Source: Deltaproteobacteria bacterium (GTDB taxonomy: Bacteria > Myxococcota_A > Polyangia > Polyangiales > Polyangiaceae). Taken from it: 64,000 nt of DNA. Shown piece by piece: positions 53,868 to 62,401 of the stretch. Position 1 is the first letter of the stretch. Each line of letters starts with the position of its first letter. The position numbers and the translations under genes were made by a program. The DNA lies in contig JACRCQ010000039.1 of NCBI GenBank assembly GCA_016218915.1, positions 103,466 through 167,465 of the forward strand. Reading direction: 5' to 3'. The notes below the pieces were generated by a model, which was not told the DNA's origin, did not search any database, and was given only the letters and a program-made list of their open reading frames with translations.

Positions 53868-54088
53868 GGTCCCCTCCTCTTCCCTGCCCTTCGCTGCCGC
53901 GCTTCGTCGGTGCGATGCGAAGGATTGGACCCCAGCTCCATGGCGCCGAGCGCATGCAACGCAAGGGGGCAAAGGCAGATTCCGAGGCGATCTGCGCACC
54001 TGTTCCTGCGCTACGCGCTGACGGGCAGTCTGACTCGCTCAAACCGGTCCAGATATTGGGGGGTCGCGAAACTCCTCTTCGCCATGCC

Positions 54089-54104
54089 TGGCACGATGCG
54101 TGCT
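54089..54104 (+). promoter_or_regulatory. Candidate sigma-54 (-24/-12) promoter
   Basis: TGGCACG-ATGC-GTGCT matches the TGGCACG-N4-TTGCW consensus with one mismatch and correct GG-to-GC spacing. Transcription would begin about 5 nt before the ATG at 54121, leaving almost no leader, which weakens the call. Confidence 0.4.
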
Positions 54105-54120
54105 CCTTCCCGAGGCCCAG

Positions 54121-55565
54121 ATGTCCCCCACTGCGCCGTCCGTCCCGACTTTTCACTCGACCCTGCATGTGGACGTCGCGATTGTCGGCGCAGGCACTGC
54201 CGGCATGAGCGCGTACCGCGCCGCGGTCGCGGCTGGCGCCCGCACGCTGCTCATCGAAGGGGCTCATTACGGCACCACATGCGCTCGGGTGGGGTGCATG
54301 CCGAGCAAGTTGCTCGTTGCAGCGGCCGATGCTGCGCGTGGAGTCGATCGGGCCCCCATCTTCGGTATCTCCGGGGGCCAGTCGATCATCGACGGCGCTC
54401 GGGTGATGGAGCGCGTCCGCGCCGAGCGCGATCGCTTCGTCGGGTTCGTCACCCGCAGTGTGGACGGTTTCCCCCAGGCCGACCGGCTCTGGGGCAAGCT
54501 CGCTTCATCGCGGATGACACCCTCGAGGTGCGCGATGGGGTTGCCCCGGAGCCAACCGTGGTTCATGCCCGCGCCGTGGTGATCGCCACCGGCTCACGTT
54601 CGCAGCTTCTACCCATGTTCGACGGCCTCGGTGAACGCCTCTTGGTGAGCGACGCCGCCTTTTCCTGGAAGACCCTGCCGCGCTCGCTTGCGGTGTTCGG
54701 CCCTGGTATCATCGGGCTCGAGCTCGGCCAGGCCCTCGCGCGACTCGGCGTGCACGTACGGGTGTTCGGCGTCGATGGCTCTGTTGGCCCGCTCACCGAT
54801 CCCGAGGTGCGTGACGAGGCGTTGCGGGTGATCGGGCAAGAGCTTTCGCTCCTACCGGACGCACACGTGCAGGGAGTGCGTATCGTGGACGGGCCCCAGC
54901 CGGGCGTGGAGGTCCGGCACATCGACGACGGACAGGCGGTCCAGGAGACCTTCGACTACGTCCTTGCCGCGACCGGGCGTGTCCCCAACATCGACCAGCT
55001 CGGGCTCGAACACACCTCGCTCGATCGGGACCGTCGCGGAGTCCCTCGGTACGACCCGGCCACGCTCCAGTGCGGCGACAGCGCGATCTTCATCGCCGGC
55101 GACGCCAACGCCGACGTCCCTCTCCTGCACGAAGCCGCGGACGAGGGTGCGATCGCTGGCGGCAATGCCGGGCGCTTCCCAACGGTCGCCGCCGGGGTGC
55201 GCCGCTCTCCTCTCGCCGTGATGTTCACCGATCCGCAGATTGCCATGGTGGGCGTCAGCTGGAAGCAGGCAGAGGCGCAACACCCGATTGTGGGCCGCGT
55301 CTCGTTCGAGGACCAGGGGCGCAGCAGGATGATGGCCCAGAACAAGGGGTGCCTGCACGTGTACGCGGATCGCGAAAGCGGGCGCCTGCTCGGTGCCGAA
55401 ATGATCGCCCCAGCCGGCGAGCACCTGGCACACCTGCTCGCGTGGGTGCACCAGCTCGGCCTCACGATCCCGCAAGTCCTCGCCCTGCCCTTCTACCACC
55501 CGGTGATCGAGGAGGGCTTGCGCACAGCGCTCCGCGACGCCGCGGCGCAGCTCGCAGCAAGGTGA
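54121..55565 (+). pseudogene. Dihydrolipoyl-dehydrogenase-like flavoprotein with a frameshift near 54497
   Basis: The N-terminal part reads in frame 1 from the ATG at 54121: VDVAIVGAGTAG (FAD site), then GTTCARVGCMPSK with the redox pair C-x4-C. After LWGK the homologous sequence continues in frame 3 as ARFIADDTLEVRDG and runs to 55565 through VVIATGS, the NAD-binding VFGPGIIGLELG, AIFIAGDAN and the C-terminal LPFYHPVIEEGLRTAL dimerisation region. One missing base at about 54496-54499 explains it. All catalytic elements are otherwise intact, so the shift may be a sequencing error. The family reduces dithiols such as lipoamide, and the next gene is a peroxiredoxin-glutaredoxin hybrid, a likely partner. 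Confidence 0.85.
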
Positions 55566-55584
55566 TCGATCCGGATCCTCTCCA

Positions 55585-56337
55585 ATGCAACCCAAGACGG
55601 AACCAACCATGGAAAAGCTCATGCTCCCGCCCCGCGAAGGGCAACGTGTTCCAGATGTGAACCTGCGCGTACTCGAAGAATCCTCCTGGCGGGATCTGCG
55701 CACCGGCGACTTCTTTGCGGGCCGCACTGTCGTCGTGTTCGCCTTGCCGGGCGCGTTCACTCCCACCTGCTCCGGCGCCCATGTACCGCGCTTCAACGAG
55801 CTGGCCGAGGCGTTCACCGCGGTCGGCGTGGACGAGATCGCGTGCCTTGCGGTCAACGATTCATTCGTGTTGAACGCCTGGAAAGCGGACTTGCACGCGG
55901 ACCGCGTGACGTTCCTTCCCGACGGAAACGGCGCGTTCTGCGCGGCAATGGGGCTGCTCGTGTCCAAGGACGACCTCGGCTTCGGAAAGCGATCGAGGCG
56001 CTACTCGATGGTCGTTCGCGATGGGGTCATCTCAAGGATGTTCATCGAGCCGGAAGAGCCGGGCGATCCGTTCCATGTGTCGGACGCGGACACGATGCTG
56101 CATCACCTCGGTGGCGTCGCGCCCCCGGACGTCCTGCTGTTCACGCGGGCCGGCTGCCCGCACTGCGCCCGCGCCAAGAAGGCGCTCGCAGAGCGCGGCC
56201 TCCCCTATGCGGAGCTGCCTGTCTCTCCCCGCATTCTCCGCGCCTTGCCCGGGGCTCGCACGACGCCGCAGGTCTTCGTGGACGGTCGGCACCTCGGCGG
56301 CGCCGACGAGCTCGTGGCCTGGTTGGCGGCTCAGTAG
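55585..56337 (+). CDS. Peroxiredoxin-glutaredoxin hybrid
   Basis: A 250-residue fusion. The peroxiredoxin-5-type domain (about 10-175) has peroxidatic C62 in PGAFTPTCS. A C-terminal glutaredoxin domain (about 180-250) carries C191-P-H-C194 and TTPQVFVDG. Such hybrids reduce alkyl and hydrogen peroxides with glutathione, the fused glutaredoxin recycling the peroxidatic sulfenic acid. The start could also be the ATG at 55609 (MEKLMLPP). The gene follows the dihydrolipoyl-dehydrogenase-like gene by 19 bp and is surely co-transcribed with it. Confidence 0.93.
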   Translation: MQPKTEPTMEKLMLPPREGQRVPDVNLRVLEESSWRDLRTGDFFAGRTVVVFALPGAFTPTCSGAHVPRFNELAEAFTAVGVDEIACLAVNDSFVLNAWKADLHADRVTFLPDGNGAFCAAMGLLVSKDDLGFGKRSRRYSMVVRDGVISRMFIEPEEPGDPFHVSDADTMLHHLGGVAPPDVLLFTRAGCPHCARAKKALAERGLPYAELPVSPRILRALPGARTTPQVFVDGRHLGGADELVAWLAAQ

Positions 56338-56356
56338 GTCCGTGCGCAGCGGCGCA

Positions 56357-56392
56357 GACCCGGCGACACGTCCTCGACGGACCGCCCGGGTC
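56357..56392. terminator. Nested hairpin between convergent genes
   Basis: GACCCGG (56357-56363) pairs with CCGGGTC (56386-56392), and CGTC-CTC-GACG (56369-56379) forms an inner hairpin. It lies 20 bp after the hybrid peroxiredoxin stop. There is no U-run, so a terminator role is tentative. Confidence 0.4.
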
Positions 56393-56473
56393 GTGCTGCA
56401 TCATAATGACGCTGCAAGCCCGTCAGATTGAATGACAACGGGTGGATAGCCCAGGAAGTCGGTCGTCTCCGAA

Positions 56474-57601
56474 TCAGCGCAGCTCGTTCCTGCGCCCCAC
56501 CGCGGCAGAGCACGCCGCGATCGGGTCAGCCAGATCGAGCTTCCAGTCAGGCGCACCCTGCGCGCCGTCCACGCGGACCATCCGGAATCTGCTCTTCGTC
56601 GCATCCACCGTGAACAGCGGCAATGATTTGAGCGAGCTCATCACGCTCAGCTGCGAATTCATCACGTACAGGTCGCCGCCGACCACCTGATAGACAACCT
56701 GCGCGTCGACGTCGCCCCGCACCTCGCACGACGACAGCGCCGTCCCGGTCAACCTTGGATCGACCTGGAAATTGAGAAGCAGCGGCCCCTGGATCGCAAT
56801 GCCGGGTTCGTCGGGCTGATCTGCCCTGCACTTCACGTCGGACTTCATATCGTCTGACGTGTACCCGCACACCTCGAACGAAACCCCGGCACGGCCATCC
56901 TCGTCGTCGTCGACCATGGAGCCGCAATCATCGACGCATTTCGGCTCGCATTGCGAGGAGCGACCTGCCGACGTGTCGTTGAAGCCGCAGCCTGGCACAT
57001 CACTCTGCCAGGAAGGCATGGCAGTGCCCTGCTTTCGGGTGCCTGCGGTCAACCGAAAACGATCGAGCCCGACCCCCGCCCCTGCGCTCGCGGCGCTGAG
57101 TCCCCCCTGGACGGACTCCGTGGGGACGGCGGCAAGCTTTTGCTGCAACGCAGCTCCAAGGAGCAATGACATGGTCAGCGTGTTGGTTGCGTCGGGCTCG
57201 CACTGCCCGAGCACGGCCGTGAGCGAGGGCAGCTCGAACGCGCAGAAGACCGGACGAACCTGATCGAGCGTCAAGGCACCTGGAGGCTGCGTCGCTTGCA
57301 CGAGCAGGAGGATGGTCGCGGTGTTGATCTGATTGCCAGGGCAGAGCGTGACCGTGCCACCGGCCTGGTTGGCGAGAATGAGCGTGAGGTCGAGCTGTAC
57401 AGCCCAGAGTCCCGATAGGTCGAGGTTGCCCGAGGTGTTGCAGGGCCATCCGGCCTCCAGCGACGCCGACGAGCCTGAGGAGCCGGCAAAGGCGCCACCG
57501 GCATCGGCGGATGTGGGATCCGAGGACGAGCACGAAGCTGACCCCACGCAGGCTAAGAGCAGAAGAGAGAGAACCGCTCCACCGTCGAAACGCAAAGCCA
57601 T
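56474..57601 (-). CDS. Lipoprotein of unknown function
   Basis: 375 residues from the ATG at 57601, preceded by AAGGGGGGG. Signal peptide and lipobox GSASC precede a Ser/Gly/Ala spacer (SSSDPTSADAGGAFAG). The body is beta-rich with several Cys (GWPCNTSGN, VTLCPGN, QCEPKCVDDCGSM, VKCRADQ, SSCEVRG) and a DDDEDGRAG loop that could bind Ca2+. Segments such as LSGLWAVQLDLTL suggest a lipocalin-like start. No family was identified. It is the last of three minus-strand genes (59985 to 56474), 72 bp after the one before. Confidence 0.7.
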   Translation of the reverse strand: MALRFDGGAVLSLLLLACVGSASCSSSDPTSADAGGAFAGSSGSSASLEAGWPCNTSGNLDLSGLWAVQLDLTLILANQAGGTVTLCPGNQINTATILLLVQATQPPGALTLDQVRPVFCAFELPSLTAVLGQCEPDATNTLTMSLLLGAALQQKLAAVPTESVQGGLSAASAGAGVGLDRFRLTAGTRKQGTAMPSWQSDVPGCGFNDTSAGRSSQCEPKCVDDCGSMVDDDEDGRAGVSFEVCGYTSDDMKSDVKCRADQPDEPGIAIQGPLLLNFQVDPRLTGTALSSCEVRGDVDAQVVYQVVGGDLYVMNSQLSVMSSLKSLPLFTVDATKSRFRMVRVDGAQGAPDWKLDLADPIAACSAAVGRRNELR

Positions 57602-57673
57602 CACCCCCCCTTGGACATGTGAGGGTGTATCTATGGACCGCAAGTCCTTCCAGCGCAACGCTGGCGAGCCGAT

Positions 57674-58468
57674 TCAGAGCTTGCACACCTGGCCGCACGA
57701 CGCGGGAATGCACACGTCGAGCAACGCCGCGGCATCGCTCAGGTTCTGCGGGTACTTGTCGGCGCAGTCTTTCTTGCACGCTGCATCGCCGGGCGAGCAT
57801 GCGGTGGCGCAGAACACGTACGACTTGCAGGCAGGCATGGCATCGCACATCGCGCACTGGTTGAAGCAGCTCTCCTCGATGCACGCTTCGCAGGCGGGAT
57901 CCACGGTGTACTGCAGGAAGCACGGGTGATACCAGACGCCGCAGGGCCACTCGCAATTCTTGACGATGCAGCCGTCCGGGCCGATGAGCGGCAGGCAGTC
58001 CTTGACGCCGTTCGGGTACCCGGATTCGCAGGCTGCCAGGCACGATCCGTCGAACAGATCGCAGCTGATCCCGCACTCCACCATGGCAACGCAATCCGGG
58101 TTGGCATCGCACGCAGAGCACGTCGACGAGCAGTGCTTGTCGATGCACGCATCGCACGCATCCCAGGTCTTGTACACGCACGCCTGGGGATTGCCCGCTG
58201 CTCCTGCTGAGCCCCCCACCACAGCGCCGCCCGCGCCTCCGACAGCAGTGCCTGCAGCGCCCCCAGCTCCACCCGCATGCGTGCCTGCGCTGCCGCCGGC
58301 TCCGCCTTTGGTCGAGCCCGCGCTCCCACCTGTGCCGCTGTCCTGTCCAGCTGCGCCGCCGGAGCCCGCGACCCCGGTCGTGAAGCCGGCTTCCACCTTG
58401 CCTCCGCATGCGACCGTGGCTGCTGCGGACACGAACAGGGAGAGTACGGCGAACGTGCGACGAGACAT
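57674..58468 (-). CDS. Gly-spacer lipoprotein with tandem Cys domains
   Basis: 264 residues from the ATG at 58468, with a signal peptide and lipobox ATVAC. About 70 residues of Gly/Ala/Ser repeats (GGAGGSAG-type) are followed by two related Cys-rich domains. The first has ACDACIDKHCSSTCSACDANPDC-like spacing and the second ACEACIEESCFNQCAMCDAMPAC-like spacing, each ending in a CGxxC or C-x3-C stretch. Duplication of a surface domain of about 70 residues is evident. An ATG at 58480 would overlap the upstream gene. The start lies 2 nt after the stop of the L,D-transpeptidase-like gene, so the two are co-transcribed. Confidence 0.75.
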   Translation of the reverse strand: MSRRTFAVLSLFVSAAATVACGGKVEAGFTTGVAGSGGAAGQDSGTGGSAGSTKGGAGGSAGTHAGGAGGAAGTAVGGAGGAVVGGSAGAAGNPQACVYKTWDACDACIDKHCSSTCSACDANPDCVAMVECGISCDLFDGSCLAACESGYPNGVKDCLPLIGPDGCIVKNCEWPCGVWYHPCFLQYTVDPACEACIEESCFNQCAMCDAMPACKSYVFCATACSPGDAACKKDCADKYPQNLSDAAALLDVCIPASCGQVCKL

Positions 58469-58470
58469 GG

Positions 58471-59985
58471 TCAGTTCCATTGCAGGTGCAGCTTGTAAGC
58501 TCCGGCCAGGCTTGTACCACCCTTCACGTACGTGTCGACCACCACGAAGTATCGCCCGGGCGAGAGCGCATAGCTGAGCGACGCGTCATCCCTTGCCAGA
58601 CACGCCTGCTTGTCGTCGCCGTCGAGCAGGTGCACGTCGACATCCACCGAGGCATCGCAATCCACGGACGCGGTCAGGGTCCCCTCGGAATCCACGGTAA
58701 GCACATAGACCACTTCAGGTCCTGATTCGTCGGCAGCCGAGCAGTTGTACACGTCGAACTGGCTGGTCTTGACCGTGGACGTGTCTCTCGTGTCGTCGAA
58801 CGGCAACGACGGAACCTTGTACGGGCAGGCATGGGTCCCATCCGGCGTGCACGGAGCCCACACGTCCGGGGCGATATCCCGCGCGTCGAGCAGGAAGTAG
58901 CTCACCTTGTCCCCCTCCTGGGTCCAGGCGTTGGTGATGAACTCCTTCCAGTTCGCCATCCCGGGAATCACCTGGCACCCTGCGGACCAGTTGTCCACCA
59001 GCGCTGAGCCGAGCGGTGCTCCGACCGAGCCCATGTGGATGTTGTGCCCGCCCCCGGCTCGGTCGTGATCCTCGGACGACGTCGGCGCGAGCCATCCGTT
59101 CCGATCGCTGTCCCAGTGGCCGTTGTGGTTCGTGTCGTCGCGAACCCGGTACGCGTCTTCATCGACGTGGAGCGCATTGTAGGTCTTGTGCCAGCCGTTG
59201 ACATGGTGATAGCGGCGATTGGCACGTAGCGATGAGGAGGAATCCACGCCGAAGTCGTGGGAGCCTGTGTCGGTGTTGACCGGGAACTCCCGGACATGCG
59301 CTGTGCCGCCGCTCTTCCAGAGCAGCACGAGCGTGTCGTTGAACAGGTTGGCCTTGTTGCCGTGCCAGGCAAAAGAGCCGGGATAGGCGCCGCGGATTCC
59401 CACCACGGTCCGGACCTCGTCACCGGTCAGCATCGTGATCCCGGTGGTGAGCTCGGCCGCCTTCTTGTACATCTCGTAGGCTTGATCCTCGGTCAGCTCT
59501 TGCACGCCGATCGGAGTTTCGTAGCAGCGGGTGGACGACGTCCACGCCTTGCCGCGCTCGAACAGCGGCATGTCGTCAGAGTAGGTCGGCATGACGATGT
59601 CGCCAGGACCAGGATGCGGACCTGGCAGGGGCACGAGCTCGGTCGACGGCGGGTCTGGATCGAGATGGGCGATCCGGGCCACCGTGGTGGTGTCCGGGGC
59701 CGGGGCAGCGTGGTGCTGGGGAGGATCGGAGCTGGGCGCCGGACTCCATGCGAATCCGTAGTCAAGCCCGCAGCTCGTGGGCACAGGAGCGGTGTCCGTC
59801 GAATCCGGCGCACTCGTCTCCACAGCCGAATCCTCGCCCGGCGCCGGAGTGTCGATCGAAGCGTCCAGCGAAGTCTCCGGAGCAGCGTCGGCATGCGGGG
59901 TGATCTGCGGCGACGGCTGATTGTCAGCGCTGCTGCAACCGCACGCCGCGATCAACCAACCCACCGGGAGAAGGTACCTGGGCAT
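58471..59985 (-). CDS. L,D-transpeptidase-like lipoprotein with C-terminal PPC-type domain
   Basis: 504 residues from the ATG at 59985, with lipobox AAC or ACGC. A long Pro/Asp/Thr linker (about 20-125) precedes a central domain with H317 in HNIHMGS and DNWSAGCQVI (332-340), like the H and S-x-GC residues of YkuD L,D-transpeptidases; C337 would be the nucleophile. The C-terminal 90 residues (VVYVLTVDSEGTLTASVD onward) resemble a bacterial pre-peptidase C-terminal domain. Peptidoglycan or a related polymer is the likely substrate. TACGTT lies 7 nt before the ATG and no Shine-Dalgarno is seen. The YkuD relation is distant. Confidence 0.62.
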   Translation of the reverse strand: MPRYLLPVGWLIAACGCSSADNQPSPQITPHADAAPETSLDASIDTPAPGEDSAVETSAPDSTDTAPVPTSCGLDYGFAWSPAPSSDPPQHHAAPAPDTTTVARIAHLDPDPPSTELVPLPGPHPGPGDIVMPTYSDDMPLFERGKAWTSSTRCYETPIGVQELTEDQAYEMYKKAAELTTGITMLTGDEVRTVVGIRGAYPGSFAWHGNKANLFNDTLVLLWKSGGTAHVREFPVNTDTGSHDFGVDSSSSLRANRRYHHVNGWHKTYNALHVDEDAYRVRDDTNHNGHWDSDRNGWLAPTSSEDHDRAGGGHNIHMGSVGAPLGSALVDNWSAGCQVIPGMANWKEFITNAWTQEGDKVSYFLLDARDIAPDVWAPCTPDGTHACPYKVPSLPFDDTRDTSTVKTSQFDVYNCSAADESGPEVVYVLTVDSEGTLTASVDCDASVDVDVHLLDGDDKQACLARDDASLSYALSPGRYFVVVDTYVKGGTSLAGAYKLHLQWN

Positions 59986-59992
59986 GGGTGGA

Positions 59993-59998
59993 AACGTA
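59993..59998 (-). promoter_or_regulatory. -10-like box of the transpeptidase-like gene
   Basis: Minus-strand TACGTT ends 7 nt before the ATG at 59985, with no Shine-Dalgarno between. Confidence 0.35.
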
Positions 59999-60211
59999 GC
60001 ATCTGCCCGCGCAGCGGGGAACCGGAGTGCCAAATCGGCGTCGCAGAGACGCGGCGATGCCGCGTCGAACGCATGCGCGCCAGTGGCGCGCCGCTTCCGT
60101 GGCTCCGTTGATAGGACGCCGATCACTTGAACGCGCACGTCGGTTGGGCGCGGCCACCGTGTCTGCGGGGCACGCTTGTTGGCAAGATCTCGGAGAATGT
60201 CACCTTGAAGG

Positions 60212-60246
60212 GTGGCCTGGAGCCTGCAGCCTGGAGCCTGCAGCCT
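60212..60246. repeat. Short tandem repeat of CCTGGAGCCTGCAG type
   Basis: CCTGGAGCCTGCAG is repeated about 2.5 times between two minus-strand genes. It resembles the repeats at 9592-9638. The rest of 59986-60255 shows no gene I can support. Confidence 0.5.
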
Positions 60247-60255
60247 TTCTGAAAC

Positions 60256-60873
60256 CTAGCTGCCTGGTCGGACCGAGCCGAGCTTCCAACGGACTTCCCA
60301 CACGCAGCTGGAAGCGCCGCTGGCAGTGCATTGTATGTGACGCGCCACCGGCTCGCGGAATCCCACGGCTGAGGTCAGCTCCCGCGCCCAGCCGCAGATC
60401 GTGCCGCAGAATGGCTTTCCAGGGCTGGCAGCGCCCTGCAGCTCGAGGAGCATCAGGCCCGGCTCGTAGCGGGTCATGTGCAGCTCCCCTTCGTCGTTGA
60501 ACTGCGTCCACACGCTCGCCACGCGACGGATCAAGGCATCGGGCTTGGTGAGGTAGGTGGCAATCAGGAACACCACGCCTTTGAGGTTGGCGCGTGCACC
60601 GCTGGCGCCGACCTCTTCCCACATTCGCCCGTCGTGGTTGCCGACGAGCCGATTCGCGACCGACAGGAATTCGACGAGCTCTGCTGCGGGGTGCCATTCG
60701 ATGGGCACAGCAGCGATGTACCGATCGCGGACTCCCACGCTGCATTCCGCGAGGATCGCGGACAGGGCAGGACGACCGTGCTGCTCCTCGATCCAGCGCG
60801 CTGCATTGATCAGCCCCTGAGCCTTGATATTCACCCGACTGCGTTTGTCGCGCTTTGCCCGGTCAGGAGTCAA
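60256..60873 (-). CDS. TIGR02265/DUF2378-like myxobacterial protein
   Basis: A 205-residue soluble protein without signal peptide. Helical segments such as QGLINAARWIEEQHGRPALS and LVEFLSVANRLVG are followed by a beta-rich half with EPGLMLLELQG and the end CTASGASSCVWEVRW, which recalls V4R and haem-NO-binding-type ligand pockets. The layout resembles the myxobacterial TIGR02265/DUF2378 family of about 200 residues as I remember it; the match is by eye. It starts 15 bp after the lipoprotein gene on the same strand and may be co-transcribed. Confidence 0.55.
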   Translation of the reverse strand: MTPDRAKRDKRSRVNIKAQGLINAARWIEEQHGRPALSAILAECSVGVRDRYIAAVPIEWHPAAELVEFLSVANRLVGNHDGRMWEEVGASGARANLKGVVFLIATYLTKPDALIRRVASVWTQFNDEGELHMTRYEPGLMLLELQGAASPGKPFCGTICGWARELTSAVGFREPVARHIQCTASGASSCVWEVRWKLGSVRPGS

Positions 60874-60888
60874 CCGTGAAAAAGCTGT

Positions 60889-61506
60889 TCAATTCGTCGG
60901 GAAGCACCACTTGTCAGCGCTGCCGCTGAACGCGATCTCCTTGCAGTCCTTCATGCCGTCCGGGCAGTCCGCCGCGCTTGTGCAGTCTTTCGAGCACATG
61001 TACGGCCCGCTGCCCGCAATGCACACGCCGCTCTCGCAGTCGTTCTCGCCAGCGCAGGTCTGGCCCGCGGCGCCGGTTCCGCGCGCGCCGACCACGCAAC
61101 ACGGGACCGGATTGGTCTCGGTGCCCGCATTGGCGCACTTTCGATCCGCGGGGCAATCCTTGTTGGCAAAGCAGTCCTTGGACCCCGCGATCTCGGAGCA
61201 GCTCGAGACCGGCGCCGAGGCTTCAGCTTCGTTCACCGGACCATCGGTTGCCGATTCGGGCGAGGCCTCGATCGCGGCTTCGGCGGTCACGTCCGTTGCG
61301 GCGTCTTCCCCTGCCCCTGCGCCCCCGCCTGTGCCACCGGCCCCGCCCGTCCCGCCAGTCCCGCCGGTCCCGCCCGCTCCGCCAGCCCCGCCGGTCCCGC
61401 CGGTCGCAGGAGGAGCTGAGCTATCGCTGCTCGAGCACGCACCGAGCAGCGCAAGCGGGAAGATGACTGCGAGTCCAGAAGCAACGATGCGGCAACGATG
61501 GGTCAT
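60889..61506 (-). CDS. Gly-spacer lipoprotein with Cys-rich C-terminal domain
   Basis: A 205-residue lipoprotein with AAGGA upstream of the ATG and lipobox LGAC. Residues about 33-66 are nearly pure Gly/Thr/Ala (GGTGGAGG-type), then an acidic Ala/Glu linker. The C-terminal 110 residues contain CFANKDCPADRKCANAG, CAGENDCESGVC and CTSAADCPDGMKDC, the C-x(5)-C-x(3-5)-C unit seen in many lipoproteins here. No enzyme motif is present. The upstream region holds two hexanucleotide microsatellites shared with a divergent lipoprotein gene. Confidence 0.8.
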   Translation of the reverse strand: MTHRCRIVASGLAVIFPLALLGACSSSDSSAPPATGGTGGAGGAGGTGGTGGTGGAGGTGGGAGAGEDAATDVTAEAAIEASPESATDGPVNEAEASAPVSSCSEIAGSKDCFANKDCPADRKCANAGTETNPVPCCVVGARGTGAAGQTCAGENDCESGVCIAGSGPYMCSKDCTSAADCPDGMKDCKEIAFSGSADKWCFPTN

Positions 61507-61561
61507 GAATCAAGTCCTTCGAATGGGACCGTAGTATGGCATGAATCATGAGGCGTGTGGC

Positions 61562-61621
<60 letters not shown>

Positions 61622-61670
61622 TGCCCTGCGCGACTCAGCCTGAAAAGAATGAACCTCGAGTCTGGAGCCT

Positions 61671-61730
61671 TGCCCCTGCCCCTGCCGCTGCCCCTGCCCC
61701 TGCCCCTGCCCCTGCCCCTGCCCCTGCCCT
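61671..61730. repeat. Hexanucleotide microsatellite (TGCCCC), 10 copies
   Basis: Ten TGCCCC units with one internal variant (G at 61687) and a changed last base, 50 bp after the CACGAG array and 77 bp before the ATG at 61807. Confidence 0.95.
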
Positions 61731-61806
61731 CTGTGTCCCGTATACCTCCGAACCGAGTTGCGCTACAGGGAACCCAACCCATCGTGTGGCCCGGAGATCC
61801 TCGCTC

Positions 61807-62349
61807 ATGGTAATCGAACGCGCGCTAGCGACCAGTCTCGTAGCGTTGACCGTCCTGCTCTCCTTCGGATGCACGGACAAAGCCGAAGCCGACTACAAGA
61901 AGTGCGAGCAGGCCGAATCCTCTGGCAAGTTCGAGGAAGCCCTTGCCGCATGCCAGGCAGCATCCGCGGCTGATCCAAGAAGCCCTGCTGGCGAGCTCGC
62001 AACCAAGAAGACCATCAAGCTCTATGACAAGGTCGACAAGGCCCGCAAAGCCAAGGTGGCCGAAGATGCTCGCGCCGCCGAGCAGGCCAAGCTCGATCTG
62101 GCCGATTCCAAGGTGCAGTGGCGCCAGGAGTCGACCCCGCCCAAGGACCCGCACGGCTTCTCCGAAAAGTGCATGGAAGCCGATCGGGCCTACGAAAACT
62201 CCTATTCCTGCACCCCCAAGGATCCGACCGGGGTCAATCCCCAGGACCCGTTCCCCTTCAAGGAAGAGTGCCTCCTGATGGCTGCCCAGCGCGGATGCAA
62301 GCCGATGCACCCTGACTCGCCGTCCAAGATGTTCTGCTGCACCAAGTAA
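61807..62349 (+). CDS. Small lipoprotein with Cys-rich C-terminus
   Basis: 180 residues from the ATG at 61807, which has GGAGA upstream. Signal peptide and lipobox LLSFGC precede a helical Ala/Lys/Glu-rich region (about 25-105; YKKCEQAESSGKFEEALAAC resembles a TPR start). The C-terminal 75 residues contain six Cys in spaced pairs (EKCMEAD, YSCTPKD, EECLLMA, RGCKPM and a final FCCTK). The frame is open upstream to 61555 through both microsatellites, but this would bury the signal peptide. Function is unknown. Confidence 0.75.
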   Translation: MVIERALATSLVALTVLLSFGCTDKAEADYKKCEQAESSGKFEEALAACQAASAADPRSPAGELATKKTIKLYDKVDKARKAKVAEDARAAEQAKLDLADSKVQWRQESTPPKDPHGFSEKCMEADRAYENSYSCTPKDPTGVNPQDPFPFKEECLLMAAQRGCKPMHPDSPSKMFCCTK

Positions 62350-62401
62350 AAAAATCCGCCCTCCTGGGCACTTTCCCTGGCGCCCGTTGTCCGTGCCTTG
62401 G

